Assembly: GCF_003287275.1 (NCBI RefSeq)
Contig: NZ_QEVW01000005.1
Coordinates: 248,001 to 312,000, forward strand
DNA length: 64,000 nt
Source: Paenibacillus taichungensis
GTDB taxonomy: Bacteria > Bacillota > Bacilli > Paenibacillales > Paenibacillaceae
Direction: 5' to 3'
The translations under genes were made by a program, and so were the position numbers. Within the stretch, counting starts at the first letter, position 1. Each line of letters begins with the position of its first letter. Shown here one piece after another: positions 36,737 through 45,420 of this stretch. The notes below the pieces were generated by a model. The model made no database searches. It was not told the origin of the DNA and worked only from the letters and a program-made list of their open reading frames with translations.

Positions 36737-37486
36737 TTATTGTTCCCCGTTTCCTAACAGCTTGAGCAGGTTGGAAGGTAGTGTGAACTGTTGATTGTTA
36801 ATGATAATACGGCGCAGTTCCTCTTCATCACGCTCGTTCTCGGCGTCCTTGATCTCCTGAATCTCCCGGTGAAGTCTTTCCATTTGCTGATCCAATGCGT
36901 TTGCAGAGTCTGCTGCACTTTTCAGTTCTTTTGTTAAACGTTCGGGAACATCCTTATTATATTTATAAAAGATTTTATGCTCAAGACTCGCCCAGAAATC
37001 CATCGCAATGGTACGAATCTGGATTTCCACACATGCCCGTTCTTCTCCATTAGACATGTAAACAGGTACCTCAACCAGAAGATGAAGGCTTTGGTAACCG
37101 TTTGGCTTCGGATTTTGGATATAATCTTTCACTTCCAACACGCGCAGGTCACTTTGGTTGCAAAGCATATCTTTAATGCGATAGATATCGGAGATAAAGG
37201 AGCAGGTAATACGTACACCGGCGATATCCTTAATATTTTCCTTGATACTTTCAAAGGTTAACTCATGATTTTTACGAAACATCTTGTTCATAATGCTCTC
37301 AGGTGACTTTAATCTGGATTTCGTATGTTCGATCGGGCTGTAATCATGCAGGGACTGAAATTCTTCCTTCAGCACCTCAATTTTGGTCTCCATTTGATCC
37401 AAAGCAAATTTATAGATCATCATAAATCTCGTAATTTCATATTTAAATTTCTTGAATTGATCAATCGGATGTGGAGCGTTCATCAT
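36737..37486 (-). CDS. Small alarmone synthetase (GTP pyrophosphokinase)
   Basis: 249 aa with a single RelA/SpoT synthetase domain: KSPESIMNKMFRK, IKDIAGVRITCSFISDIY, PKPNGYQSLHL and VEIQIRTIAMDFWASLEHK (catalytic Glu and adenine-binding region). There is no HD hydrolase, TGS or ACT domain, so it makes (p)ppGpp without degrading it, like B. subtilis YjbM and YwaC. The C-terminal 70 residues are helical and may drive oligomerisation. GTG 37510 opens the frame, but AAGGAAG precedes ATG 37486 at 7 nt, which is chosen. Which of RelP or RelQ it matches was not resolved. Confidence 0.87.
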   Translation of the reverse strand: MMNAPHPIDQFKKFKYEITRFMMIYKFALDQMETKIEVLKEEFQSLHDYSPIEHTKSRLKSPESIMNKMFRKNHELTFESIKENIKDIAGVRITCSFISDIYRIKDMLCNQSDLRVLEVKDYIQNPKPNGYQSLHLLVEVPVYMSNGEERACVEIQIRTIAMDFWASLEHKIFYKYNKDVPERLTKELKSAADSANALDQQMERLHREIQEIKDAENERDEEELRRIIINNQQFTLPSNLLKLLGNGEQ

Positions 37487-37726
37487 AATTTTCTTCCTTT
37501 CTTCGTGCACACTAAAGTTAGTTTTATAAATAAGAGGACATCGGTCAATTCACATGTCTCCTGAACCATTATAAATCATATGGAGCCAATAAACGAATTT
37601 CTCGCACCTAACGGCTGTTGCTGGTGGAAAGGTATGGGAAACTCGTTTAGGCGCATCCTAAAGAAGAATCATGGTCCATTGGCACGCCATTTCCGATGAA
37701 AGAGGTCGATCCCCCTGCTCTATCAT

Positions 37727-38596
37727 GTGACGTATTCGTCCGATGCGCTTCGGGTAAAAGGCTATTTATGCCTGCCTGACGGCTGTTTCTTACCCGCCTT
37801 CTCGCCGTTAGAAAACACCCATAGCAGCCCTGCCTTCCAAGGCTTCACCGTAACGCAAGAATCCATGCAAATGCAACAGCTCGCAAGCCGCTACCCTCCT
37901 GTAGAACAACACACCATGGACGGTATTGATGCACGTTGGCCGGTTCTGATCTATTGCCGGGGCGGGCTGGGCAACTATGGTGGGGTAAATACCGCTTGGC
38001 TGGAGCAATTTGTTCATAAAGGTTATATTGTGTTCGCTCCATCATATCGCGGTAATGAGGGTGGGGAAGGACGTGACGAGTATGGCGGACGAGATGCCGA
38101 AGATGTACATGCCGCTTACCGACTGGTGCAAGAATGGCCCTTTGCCGATACAAAGCGAATTTCAATGATGGGATTTTCGCGTGGAACAATCAATGCCGTA
38201 CATACAGCAACGACTTACAATGAAGGACCTACGAAGGTACATAAACTAGTGCTTTGGAGCGGTGTCGCCGATGTGGAACGTACCTATCATGAACGAACCG
38301 ACTTGAGACGCACTTTGAAAAGAGTACTTGGCGGTTCGCCACGTTCATCTCCGGAAGCTTATCTCGCTCGTTCTCCCTTGTCGAAGGCGCATAAACTCCA
38401 TTGTCCTGTGCTGATCATGCATGGCACATCTGATACGCAGGTGAACTACAGTCATGGAACCCGGATGTATCATTGGCTGAAACGTAGAGGCGCCAACGTT
38501 ACGTTTCACGCTTATGGGGGACAAGATCATCGCTTTCAGGAAAGCGTACATGAGGCGGCAGTGAACAATATGTTTGACTGGCTCGCAGCTCCTTAG
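37727..38596 (+). CDS. S9-like alpha/beta hydrolase
   Basis: 289 aa. Prolyl-oligopeptidase-type hydrolase: PVLIYCRGGLGNYGG (oxyanion), FAPSYRGNEGGEGRDEYGG, nucleophile elbow GFSRG, acid in HGTSDTQVNY and base in GGQDHRF. It probably acts on a peptide or ester inside the cell. The 5' end is uncertain: GTG 37727 has no ribosome site, and coding similarity seems to continue upstream (LLYHVTYSSD). CTG 37715 lies 9 nt after AGAGG; alternatively one extra base in the C5 tract near 37710-37715 would join the frame to ATG 37671. Confidence 0.8.
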   Translation: MTYSSDALRVKGYLCLPDGCFLPAFSPLENTHSSPAFQGFTVTQESMQMQQLASRYPPVEQHTMDGIDARWPVLIYCRGGLGNYGGVNTAWLEQFVHKGYIVFAPSYRGNEGGEGRDEYGGRDAEDVHAAYRLVQEWPFADTKRISMMGFSRGTINAVHTATTYNEGPTKVHKLVLWSGVADVERTYHERTDLRRTLKRVLGGSPRSSPEAYLARSPLSKAHKLHCPVLIMHGTSDTQVNYSHGTRMYHWLKRRGANVTFHAYGGQDHRFQESVHEAAVNNMFDWLAAP

Positions 38597-38729
38597 CTTC
38601 AAGGTAGGGACGATTTAAACCTGGTTGCTGCTATGGGAAATTGGGCTTGCATCATAAACTTCATTTTGAAGGATCATGCGTTGTGGATGTATACTGGAAG
38701 GGTTACGTTTTTGGAAAGGACGGATGATT

Positions 38730-39458
38730 ATGAATCAAAATACCCTCCAAAAGTACGCAATGCTGCTGTTATGCATGTCTGCCGGAATGGTCGACGTGAT
38801 CGGATACCTGGGACTAGGGCATGTGCTTACAGCCAATATGACAGGCAATATTGTGCTGTTGGGGATCGCGATCGCCCGTGCTCAGGAATTTGTTGTGCTG
38901 CGTGCACTCCTTGCTCTCATTGGTTTTATTGCAGGAAATGCCATCGCTGCACACATGATTGGACGTGTGCAGACGAAAAATGGCTGGTCTTCCCGGGTCA
39001 CAAACGTGTTCACTGTCGAAAGTATATTGCTTCTGCTCTTTGCCATCGCCATGATTAGTCCATATTCCGAACAATTATCCTATCTGCTGATTGCCATGCT
39101 GGCCACTGCCATGGGAATGCAAACGACTGCGGCACGCCGCATTGGGATTGCCGGTATCTCGACGACCGTGCTCACCAATAATCTTGCCGCCGTGGTTGAG
39201 GATGCGGTAAGCATCCTTCAGCGACTGCGACACGCAAGTATCCGCTCGCTGGTCAAAGCGCTATCAGTAGATTCCTACCTTCGTGCAGGTGCCGTTGCAA
39301 TCTATTTGTGCGGCGTTATTCTAGCTGCGATGTTGTTCCACCACGTACCCATGATGGCAGTATGGATACCTGTTCTGATCGTTGGTGGAGTCACCCTGTA
39401 CGCCCGATTATACTCCAGAGGAACGAACAAAACAGCGACCGATGACATTCAAAGTTAG
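38730..39458 (+). CDS. YoaK-family (DUF1275) membrane protein
   Basis: 242 aa with six predicted helices. AGMVDVIGYLGLGHVLTANMTGNIVLLG is the DUF1275 signature region (positions about 14-41), and TTAARRIGIAGISTTVLTNNL is a second conserved block. The function is unknown; some members are called YoaK and are suspected transporters. GGAAAGGA lies 9 nt before ATG 38730; ATG 38724 is also possible. Confidence 0.82.
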   Translation: MNQNTLQKYAMLLLCMSAGMVDVIGYLGLGHVLTANMTGNIVLLGIAIARAQEFVVLRALLALIGFIAGNAIAAHMIGRVQTKNGWSSRVTNVFTVESILLLLFAIAMISPYSEQLSYLLIAMLATAMGMQTTAARRIGIAGISTTVLTNNLAAVVEDAVSILQRLRHASIRSLVKALSVDSYLRAGAVAIYLCGVILAAMLFHHVPMMAVWIPVLIVGGVTLYARLYSRGTNKTATDDIQS

Positions 39459-39481
39459 CTATCATGCAATTATTGAACGAT

Positions 39482-40378
39482 TTATTTCATTAATGATGCT
39501 TCCTGTCTGATGAGTTCAACCAGATGCTGTGCGGCAGGAGATAACACTTCGCCTGCTCGTGTACATACTGCTACTGTGTTTTTCAACTGTACACCTCGAA
39601 CGAATACACGTGCTAACCTGCCCTGTTGCACATCTTCCTTTACGACCAGAGAAGAAATAAAGTTGGCTCCATAACCTGCCTTCACCGCACTGATCGTTTC
39701 GTTCAATCCATTGAACTGAAGCGCAATGCGGGGAGCGGCCAGGTTATTTGTTGTGCATAGAGAGACTAGACGCTCCCGTGTAGCGCTGCCTTCTTCACGC
39801 ATGATGAAGGGCTCTGCCACCATCTCCCGAAGATCAATTCCCTTTCCCGCATAGGGATGATCGGGATGTACTACGAACCACATTTCATCTTCGAACAATA
39901 CGTCCCAATGAACACCTGAATGTGTAATGCCACTTCCACCATAAACCGCAATCTCGGCCTCATAACGCAGCAATTGGTCAAAAGCCATCCGGGTATTGGT
40001 TGTGCTTACGACCAGCTCCACATCCTCGTGCATTTGCTTGAAACGGGCAATCCAGCCCGGCAGCAGAAAATTAGAGGGCAAATAGGTTGCGGTAAGACGA
40101 ATCAGTCCTTTTTTGCCTGCCCGAAAATCCTGCACAAAATTCTCGACATCCTGTTCCAGCATGAACAGACGTTCCGCGTAGCCTGTTAATTGCATTCCTG
40201 CATCGGTAAGAACCAGTCTTCTCCCCTCTGAAGCAAATAATGGAATGCCCAACTCTCGTTCAAACTTCTTCACTTGAGAGGATACCGCTGGCTGGCTAAT
40301 GTTGAGTTCTTCTGCCGCACGCGTGACTCCTCCATACCTCACGATGGCATGAAACAATCGTAATCCGTGCAAATTCAA
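39482..40378 (-). CDS. LysR-family transcriptional regulator
   Basis: 298 aa. N-terminal winged helix (GGVTRAAEELNISQPAVSSQVKKFE) followed by a LysR substrate-binding domain (about 90-295). TTG 40378 follows AAGGTG. It is divergent from an O-methyltransferase gene across an AT-rich 138-bp region, the classic arrangement of a LysR regulator and its target. The inducer is unknown. Confidence 0.9.
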   Translation of the reverse strand: MNLHGLRLFHAIVRYGGVTRAAEELNISQPAVSSQVKKFERELGIPLFASEGRRLVLTDAGMQLTGYAERLFMLEQDVENFVQDFRAGKKGLIRLTATYLPSNFLLPGWIARFKQMHEDVELVVSTTNTRMAFDQLLRYEAEIAVYGGSGITHSGVHWDVLFEDEMWFVVHPDHPYAGKGIDLREMVAEPFIMREEGSATRERLVSLCTTNNLAAPRIALQFNGLNETISAVKAGYGANFISSLVVKEDVQQGRLARVFVRGVQLKNTVAVCTRAGEVLSPAAQHLVELIRQEASLMK

Positions 40379-40516
40379 CCGCTACACCTTCTTCACTTGA
40401 AGTATATAATCTAAAGTTATATTAACATACATTATATATATTTTATTTATATATCTATTCGCTTTATAGTTGAAGTATGAAATCCAATACATGCAATCGG
40501 AAAGGAACGTATAACG
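40379..40516. promoter_or_regulatory. AT-rich divergent LysR/O-methyltransferase control region
   Basis: 138 bp, strongly AT-rich in the middle (40420-40462). Short mirror-like elements CTTGAAGTATA and GTTGAAGTATG flank it. It should contain both promoters and the LysR binding site; no unambiguous T-N11-A dyad could be fixed. Confidence 0.4.
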
Positions 40517-41221
40517 ATGAACAATGTAAATGGTTCTGTTCAACAGAAAACCTGGAGTCAAGTCGACGATTATTTAAACGCTTTATTAATCCCCTCGGAT
40601 TCCCTGCTGGAGCAGGCTCTACGTACCAATGCGGAAGCCGGCATGCCCGCTCATGACGTAGCACCGAATCAAGGGAAGTTGCTTCAGCTCCTGCTTCAAA
40701 TACAAGGCGCAACTCGTGTGTTGGAAATCGGGACGCTTGGCGGATACAGTACGATCTGGATGGCAAGAGCCCTTCCCGAATACGGACGTATCGTCACACT
40801 GGAAGCAGATCCACGCCATGCAGAGATGGCACGAACCAACATCGCGCGTGCAGGACTTATGCATAAGGTTGATCTTCGAGTAGGTCCTGCCCTTACTACT
40901 CTTCCCGACGTTCAGGAAGAGTACAGAGAACCTTTTGATTTCATCTTCATCGATGCTGACAAACCGAGTAATCCAGACTATTTGCGATGGGCGCTGCGTC
41001 TGGCTCGTCCGGGAAGTCTGATTATTGGTGACAACATCGTCAGGGACGGTGAAGTTATCAATGCAAACAGCACGGACAACAGAGTTCATGGCGTTCAGTC
41101 ATTCCTGAAATTAATTGCAGATAATCCGCGTCTTGAAGCTACTGCACTGCAAACTGTAGGCCTTAAAGGCTACGATGGATTCGTGATTGCCCGGGTGCTG
41201 GGATTCCCTTCTGCAAAATAA
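40517..41221 (+). CDS. Class I SAM-dependent O-methyltransferase
   Basis: 234 aa, caffeoyl-CoA/catechol O-methyltransferase-like family. The SAM motif is VLEIGTLGGYSTIWMA; DFIFIDADKPSNPDYL and GSLIIGDNIVRDGEV carry the metal-binding acidic residues. It likely methylates a catechol-type small molecule. GGAAAGGA lies 10 nt before ATG 40517. It is the probable target of the divergent LysR gene, and an MFS gene follows 77 bp later. Confidence 0.88.
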   Translation: MNNVNGSVQQKTWSQVDDYLNALLIPSDSLLEQALRTNAEAGMPAHDVAPNQGKLLQLLLQIQGATRVLEIGTLGGYSTIWMARALPEYGRIVTLEADPRHAEMARTNIARAGLMHKVDLRVGPALTTLPDVQEEYREPFDFIFIDADKPSNPDYLRWALRLARPGSLIIGDNIVRDGEVINANSTDNRVHGVQSFLKLIADNPRLEATALQTVGLKGYDGFVIARVLGFPSAK

Positions 41222-41298
41222 ACAGTGGTCAATTCTTCCGCAAATCCCCCTTTCCTGTTAAACTAAAATCACTGCACAGGCAGACTGGGGGAAACCAC

Positions 41299-42630
41299 TT
41301 GAGACTTCTACAACAGATTCATGCTGAAATTCGGGGCTGGTCCCGCAATATTCAATTGTTTTTTCTGGCAAGCATCTTGTATCAGATCGGAAATGGCATG
41401 TTCTCTGTCTTGTACAATTTGTACATTCAGGGTCTGGGCTACAATGATACAATGAACGGCCAGATTGTAAGTATTCAATCACTTGCGACAGCGATAATGT
41501 TTGTTCCTATCGGACTATGCGGCGATTTCTTTAGCCGTAAGCGGCTGCTGATTACCGGCGCCTTGTTCAGCGGAATCTTTCTGATTGGCCGTTCCTTCGA
41601 TTATTCTGCCAGCGGACTGATCTGGTTTGCTGTATTTTCCGGACTTTTCGCTGGTGTATTTCAGGTACTGGCCATTCCCTTCCTCGCTGAGAATGTGAAG
41701 AAAAGTCAACGACTGAAGATGTTCAGCTATTACTCCTCCCTCGTACTCGCTTCTCAGGTACTCGGCAGCTTGGGTGGTGGCGTTTTTGCAGACCTGCTTC
41801 ATACGGCTGGCCTCGCCAAAGTCACGGGTTTGCAAACGGTATTGTTCGTGGGTGGGGCAGCTACATTGGTTGCGTTTATTCCGATGTTGTTTGTATCCGA
41901 GGATAAGAAGGCTCCGCAAACGGATACTCCGGCGCAACCTGTCATTGAATCTGCATCATCTGCAACGGATGGTAAACAGGATGTCGTTCATTCCGCAGAA
42001 CAAGCCAGCAATAACGACACTCTTAGCCAAAAGAAAGATTCCCGTTTGATCGGTCAATTTGTCATAACCCAATTATTAATTGGGTTTGGCTCAGGACTGG
42101 TTGTGCCCTATTTAAATCTGTATTTCACCAACCGTTTTTCGGTGTCCTTAAGTGCCATGAGTCTGCTCATTTCGTTGGGTCAGATCATGACCATTGTATC
42201 CATGCTGATTGGACCTACACTGGCGGCCAAGGTGGGAAGTGTTCGAGCTGTCGTCATCTTCCAGGTCATGTCACTGCCTTTCCTGCTGCTGACCGGCTTT
42301 ACGAATATGCTGCTGATCGCTTCGGTGAGTTTCTTATTCAGACAAGCGCTGATGAATGCAGCCAATCCGATTCAATCCGCCATTCTGGTGGACAGAGTAT
42401 CGGACAAACGCCGAGGAATCGCCAATTCACTGATGCAGACCGCCTTTATGATTGGATGGGCCACCATGGGACCCGTGCAATCCTACCTCGTGACCACTTA
42501 TGGCACGTATTGGGGATACGCGATCACGTTCAGCATTACAGGCAGTTTATACGTGATTTCATCGCTGATGTACTATATGATGTTCAAAGAACCGAAGCCT
42601 TCTGCCCGTGTCCTCGTGGCGAACAGATAA
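41299..42630 (+). CDS. MFS transporter
   Basis: 443 aa, 12 helices in two halves separated by a charged loop (about 213-255, rich in Ala, Ser, Gln and Asp). A motif A-like segment (LCGDFFSRKRLLITG) is present. The substrate is unknown; expulsion of a small molecule is plausible and the position after the O-methyltransferase could link them. The start is TTG 41299 with GGGGGA 7-8 nt upstream. Confidence 0.82.
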   Translation: MRLLQQIHAEIRGWSRNIQLFFLASILYQIGNGMFSVLYNLYIQGLGYNDTMNGQIVSIQSLATAIMFVPIGLCGDFFSRKRLLITGALFSGIFLIGRSFDYSASGLIWFAVFSGLFAGVFQVLAIPFLAENVKKSQRLKMFSYYSSLVLASQVLGSLGGGVFADLLHTAGLAKVTGLQTVLFVGGAATLVAFIPMLFVSEDKKAPQTDTPAQPVIESASSATDGKQDVVHSAEQASNNDTLSQKKDSRLIGQFVITQLLIGFGSGLVVPYLNLYFTNRFSVSLSAMSLLISLGQIMTIVSMLIGPTLAAKVGSVRAVVIFQVMSLPFLLLTGFTNMLLIASVSFLFRQALMNAANPIQSAILVDRVSDKRRGIANSLMQTAFMIGWATMGPVQSYLVTTYGTYWGYAITFSITGSLYVISSLMYYMMFKEPKPSARVLVANR

Positions 42631-42743
42631 ATGATAACCATTTAGCAGGACAGTGGATGAATTATCTTCCTGTCCTGCTTCGTAATGAGGCAATCACCGT
42701 CCAAGGATCAATCATTGTATCTTATCATCAGGAGTGATCTTAC

Positions 42744-42794
42744 ATGTACTACAATCTACCTCATGCAGCCGAAAGACGACGCGGATGGAACTGA
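42744..42794 (+). CDS. Possible 16-aa leader peptide before AbrB-type permease
   Basis: ATG 42744 follows AGGAG by 9 nt and encodes MYYNLPHAAERRRGWN, ending in TGA that shares its A with the ATG (42794) of the permease gene. The permease start has no ribosome site of its own, so translation may be coupled to this short ORF. Alternatively the permease starts at GTG 42734 in its own frame and the short ORF is chance. Confidence 0.4.
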   Translation: MYYNLPHAAERRRGWN

Positions 42795-43906
42795 TGCACA
42801 AGCTCGGTTCCCACGTTGTCTTTCGGTTTTTTCTAAGTTTGACTGTCTCTGTTCTTGGCGGGTTAGTATTTACAGCAATCCACACTCCCATTCCTTGGCT
42901 TCTTGGCCCGATGATTTTTATGCTGGTTGGTTCACAGATTGTCAAGCTGCCGCTCATGTGGCCCGCTTCCGTTCGGGACTACGGTATTCTAATCGTGGGT
43001 TACTCCATCGGATTAACACTGACGGGAGAAGCACTGCAAGGCATTCTGCACCAGCTGCCTATGATGCTGCTCATGACCCTTCTCTTAATCGGATTATGTA
43101 CATTGACCGCCTATGTTGCTTCAAAGCTGACAGACTTTGACTTTCCCTCCCTGCTGGTTGGCAGCATTCCTGGTGGACTGTCCCAGATGGTCTCCCTTGC
43201 CGATGAGATGAAATCCATCAATCTGACGCTCGTTACTTTTTTGCAGGTCACGCGGCTGATCATGATTGTTTTCTGTGTTCCGTTCCTGCTGTTCAGTCCA
43301 TGGATCGGGGGAACAACAAGTGGCGGCACGGATCAGCCAGTGATCGAGACAGCAACTTGGGCAGCACTCTTTCCCGAAATTTTGCTCTATGCCCCGCTCT
43401 GTGTCGCTGGTGCATGGATTGCACGCAAGCTTCGGTTTCCGACAGCGTTTATGCTTGGACCCATGATCGTCATGTGTGTTATTCAATTAAGTACAACGAT
43501 GCACACACCCAATCTGCCGTCCTCCCTGCTTAATATTTCGCAATTGATGATTGGCAGCCATGTGGGTCTGATGCTTCGTCCTCAGCAGCTGCAACGCAAA
43601 ATACAGATCTTTACACTCGCAATCACGAGCAGTGTTCTCCTCATTGCAGGTTCGCTTGGCTTGAGCTACATATTAATAAAGATGTTCTCCCTCTCGGCGG
43701 CTACATCATTGCTGAGCATGGCACCTGGGGGAATGGATCAGATGAGCATCATGGCCCATGAAGTCAATGCCAACCTTTCCGTGGTATCCGGATACCAGTT
43801 GTTTCGCATCTTATTTATATTCTTTATCGTCTCTTCGCTCCTTAAGATAATTCTCATGCATATGTTGAGGAAAAAAGAAGCGAGCACCCGCCCTAACGTC
43901 ACGTAA
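42794..43906 (+). CDS. AbrB-family (PF05145) membrane protein, putative transporter
   Basis: 370 aa, two repeats of about five helices each. PWLLGPMIFMLVGS, VGSIPGGLSQMVSLADEM and SMAPGGMDQMSIMAHE are the duplicated AbrB/AmoA-like signature (the name is unrelated to the B. subtilis regulator AbrB). The substrate is unknown. The open frame extends to GTG 42734, but homology begins near HVVFRFFLSL; ATG 42794 overlaps a short upstream ORF. A strong terminator follows. Confidence 0.82.
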   Translation: MHKLGSHVVFRFFLSLTVSVLGGLVFTAIHTPIPWLLGPMIFMLVGSQIVKLPLMWPASVRDYGILIVGYSIGLTLTGEALQGILHQLPMMLLMTLLLIGLCTLTAYVASKLTDFDFPSLLVGSIPGGLSQMVSLADEMKSINLTLVTFLQVTRLIMIVFCVPFLLFSPWIGGTTSGGTDQPVIETATWAALFPEILLYAPLCVAGAWIARKLRFPTAFMLGPMIVMCVIQLSTTMHTPNLPSSLLNISQLMIGSHVGLMLRPQQLQRKIQIFTLAITSSVLLIAGSLGLSYILIKMFSLSAATSLLSMAPGGMDQMSIMAHEVNANLSVVSGYQLFRILFIFFIVSSLLKIILMHMLRKKEASTRPNVT

Positions 43907-43924
43907 ATAGTAAGTGGACATACC

Positions 43925-43967
43925 AAAGAGAGTATCCGACTGTTTCCAGCCTGAGGATACTCTCTTT
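43925..43967 (+). terminator. Terminator after AbrB-type permease gene
   Basis: A perfect 13-bp stem AAAGAGAGTATCC / GGATACTCTCTTT with a 17-nt loop, between convergent genes, likely usable in both directions. Confidence 0.8.
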
Positions 43968-44002
43968 ATGCGTTTTGCTTTAGTTATGAATAAACCCGGT
44001 TG

Positions 44003-44266
44003 TCACGCTGAATTCGGTGCAGTTTCCTGCTCCAGCCAGCTCAAACGTTCAAACGCCTCCTGATCCGTGCTGCCACACATCTCTTCCGAAGCTTGTAATC
44101 CGCTGCATACCGCGGGGCGCTCTTTCTGGCCAAAGATTCCGCAACGATTGTCCTCCGTCAGCTGTACACAACGCACACCTGCGGGCTTGCCGTCAGCCAT
44201 TCCGGGTATCGGCGATGAGATGGAAATTGCGATACAACATGCGGCACAGCCTGTCCTGCATTCCAT
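44003..44266 (-). CDS. YkgJ-family cysteine cluster protein
   Basis: 87 aa. The N-terminal CRTGCAACC and later [15 protein letters not shown] and RPAVCSG supply the conserved cysteines of the YkgJ/CxxCxxCC family, presumed to bind zinc or an Fe-S cluster. ATG 44266 has GGGAGGA 8 nt upstream; the frame is open to 44326 without a ribosome site. It follows a lipase-like gene by 29 bp and may be co-transcribed. Function unknown. Confidence 0.85.
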   Translation of the reverse strand: MECRTGCAACCIAISISSPIPGMADGKPAGVRCVQLTEDNRCGIFGQKERPAVCSGLQASEEMCGSTDQEAFERLSWLEQETAPNSA

Positions 44267-44295
44267 AATTATTTTCCTCCCTCCATATCTGGCAT

Positions 44296-45150
44296 TTAAT
44301 CTGATCCACGATTCACCCACGTCCACGTTCGCGCCAAGCCTTGTGCAATTCTCCGATTCATGGCTCCATTCGAGAAATATCCACCATGACTGAGCGGATT
44401 CCAGCTCCCGATTAAACCGCCAGAGTTAATTTCCACGTCTTCGTTGACCGCTGCCTCATAGGCCGGATCAATAGGGCGCAGCGGGTAACCCAGAATATCA
44501 TCCCGATCATAAAAGTTAATCCATTCCCCTTCCAGCCCAGTAAAGTACTGCCCCGCCAGTGGAGAAGGTACCTGAATCGGCCGGCTAAAATCATGATACC
44601 TTAAGCTCCATAATGGCAATGTCGTTCCAAAAGAATAAAAGTTCGTTAAGGTATCTCCCCGTTCCAATGCGGAAGTAACATCCACGATGGAAGGCGTGCG
44701 ACTAGACGGGTATTGAAGATCATAGAAAAAATTACTGGCAATCACCGCGCCCAAACTATGTGCAATGATACAGAGTGGAGCTTCTGGCCCATTCCGCTGT
44801 GCAAGTGCGTGCATCGCCCGATTTAGCGTACAATGTACCGCATCATAGTTATGCCCTTGATTTTCCACAGGTTGATACGCGACGGCATCAGCCAGATAAT
44901 GTATAACAAATCGACGCAGCACTTGATAGTTCAATCCTTGAGAGCTGACAAGCTGCTGAAACAGCGCCTCTTCCCGATCCTCAAATACGTCAGCCCAAAA
45001 TACGGGCTCAATATCCAGCATCTGTTTGGCTGCTCCCGGCAACACCATAACCTGATCAAATTCCTTATGCAAACGCGAAATCAGTGTATCCGCATAATTT
45101 TCCTTTTGCATACCCAGACCATGAATGACCATTACCGCAACACGAGTCAT
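44296..45150 (-). CDS. Lipase-like alpha/beta hydrolase
   Basis: 284 aa. [10 protein letters not shown] (oxyanion loop) and the nucleophile elbow [10 protein letters not shown] are clear; an Asp in [10 protein letters not shown] and a His in [10 protein letters not shown] are candidates for the rest of the triad. No signal peptide is present. GGAGGAGGAG precedes ATG 45150. The substrate is unknown; lipase or esterase of cytoplasmic type. Confidence 0.82.
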   Translation of the reverse strand: MTRVAVMVIHGLGMQKENYADTLISRLHKEFDQVMVLPGAAKQMLDIEPVFWADVFEDREEALFQQLVSSQGLNYQVLRRFVIHYLADAVAYQPVENQGHNYDAVHCTLNRAMHALAQRNGPEAPLCIIAHSLGAVIASNFFYDLQYPSSRTPSIVDVTSALERGDTLTNFYSFGTTLPLWSLRYHDFSRPIQVPSPLAGQYFTGLEGEWINFYDRDDILGYPLRPIDPAYEAAVNEDVEINSGGLIGSWNPLSHGGYFSNGAMNRRIAQGLARTWTWVNRGSD

Positions 45151-45383
45151 GGCTCTCCTCCTCCGTCCATTGACTAGGCACTCTCTTTGAACCATATGAA
45201 TTTCTCAACGTGAACATGCATCGTCCTGATGAACATGCTTTCCGATCGCTGTGAACATGAGATTTTTCCACATGTATCCTAGATACAGTTTACCACGTTA
45301 CTAATAAAAAAAACGAACTGCATCAAGGTCACCTACACAAATTGGCATGCGTTCAGTTTTGTTTCTATCAGAATGAAAAAAGA

Positions 45384-45402
45384 AGCTGCGAATATCGCAG
45401 CT
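45384..45402 (-). terminator. Terminator of the trehalose operon
   Basis: A 7-bp stem AGCTGCG / CGCAGCT with 5-nt loop and a T-rich tail on the minus strand, 19 nt after the EIIBCA stop. Confidence 0.65.
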
Positions 45403-45420
45403 CCCCATTTGTTCGTATAC

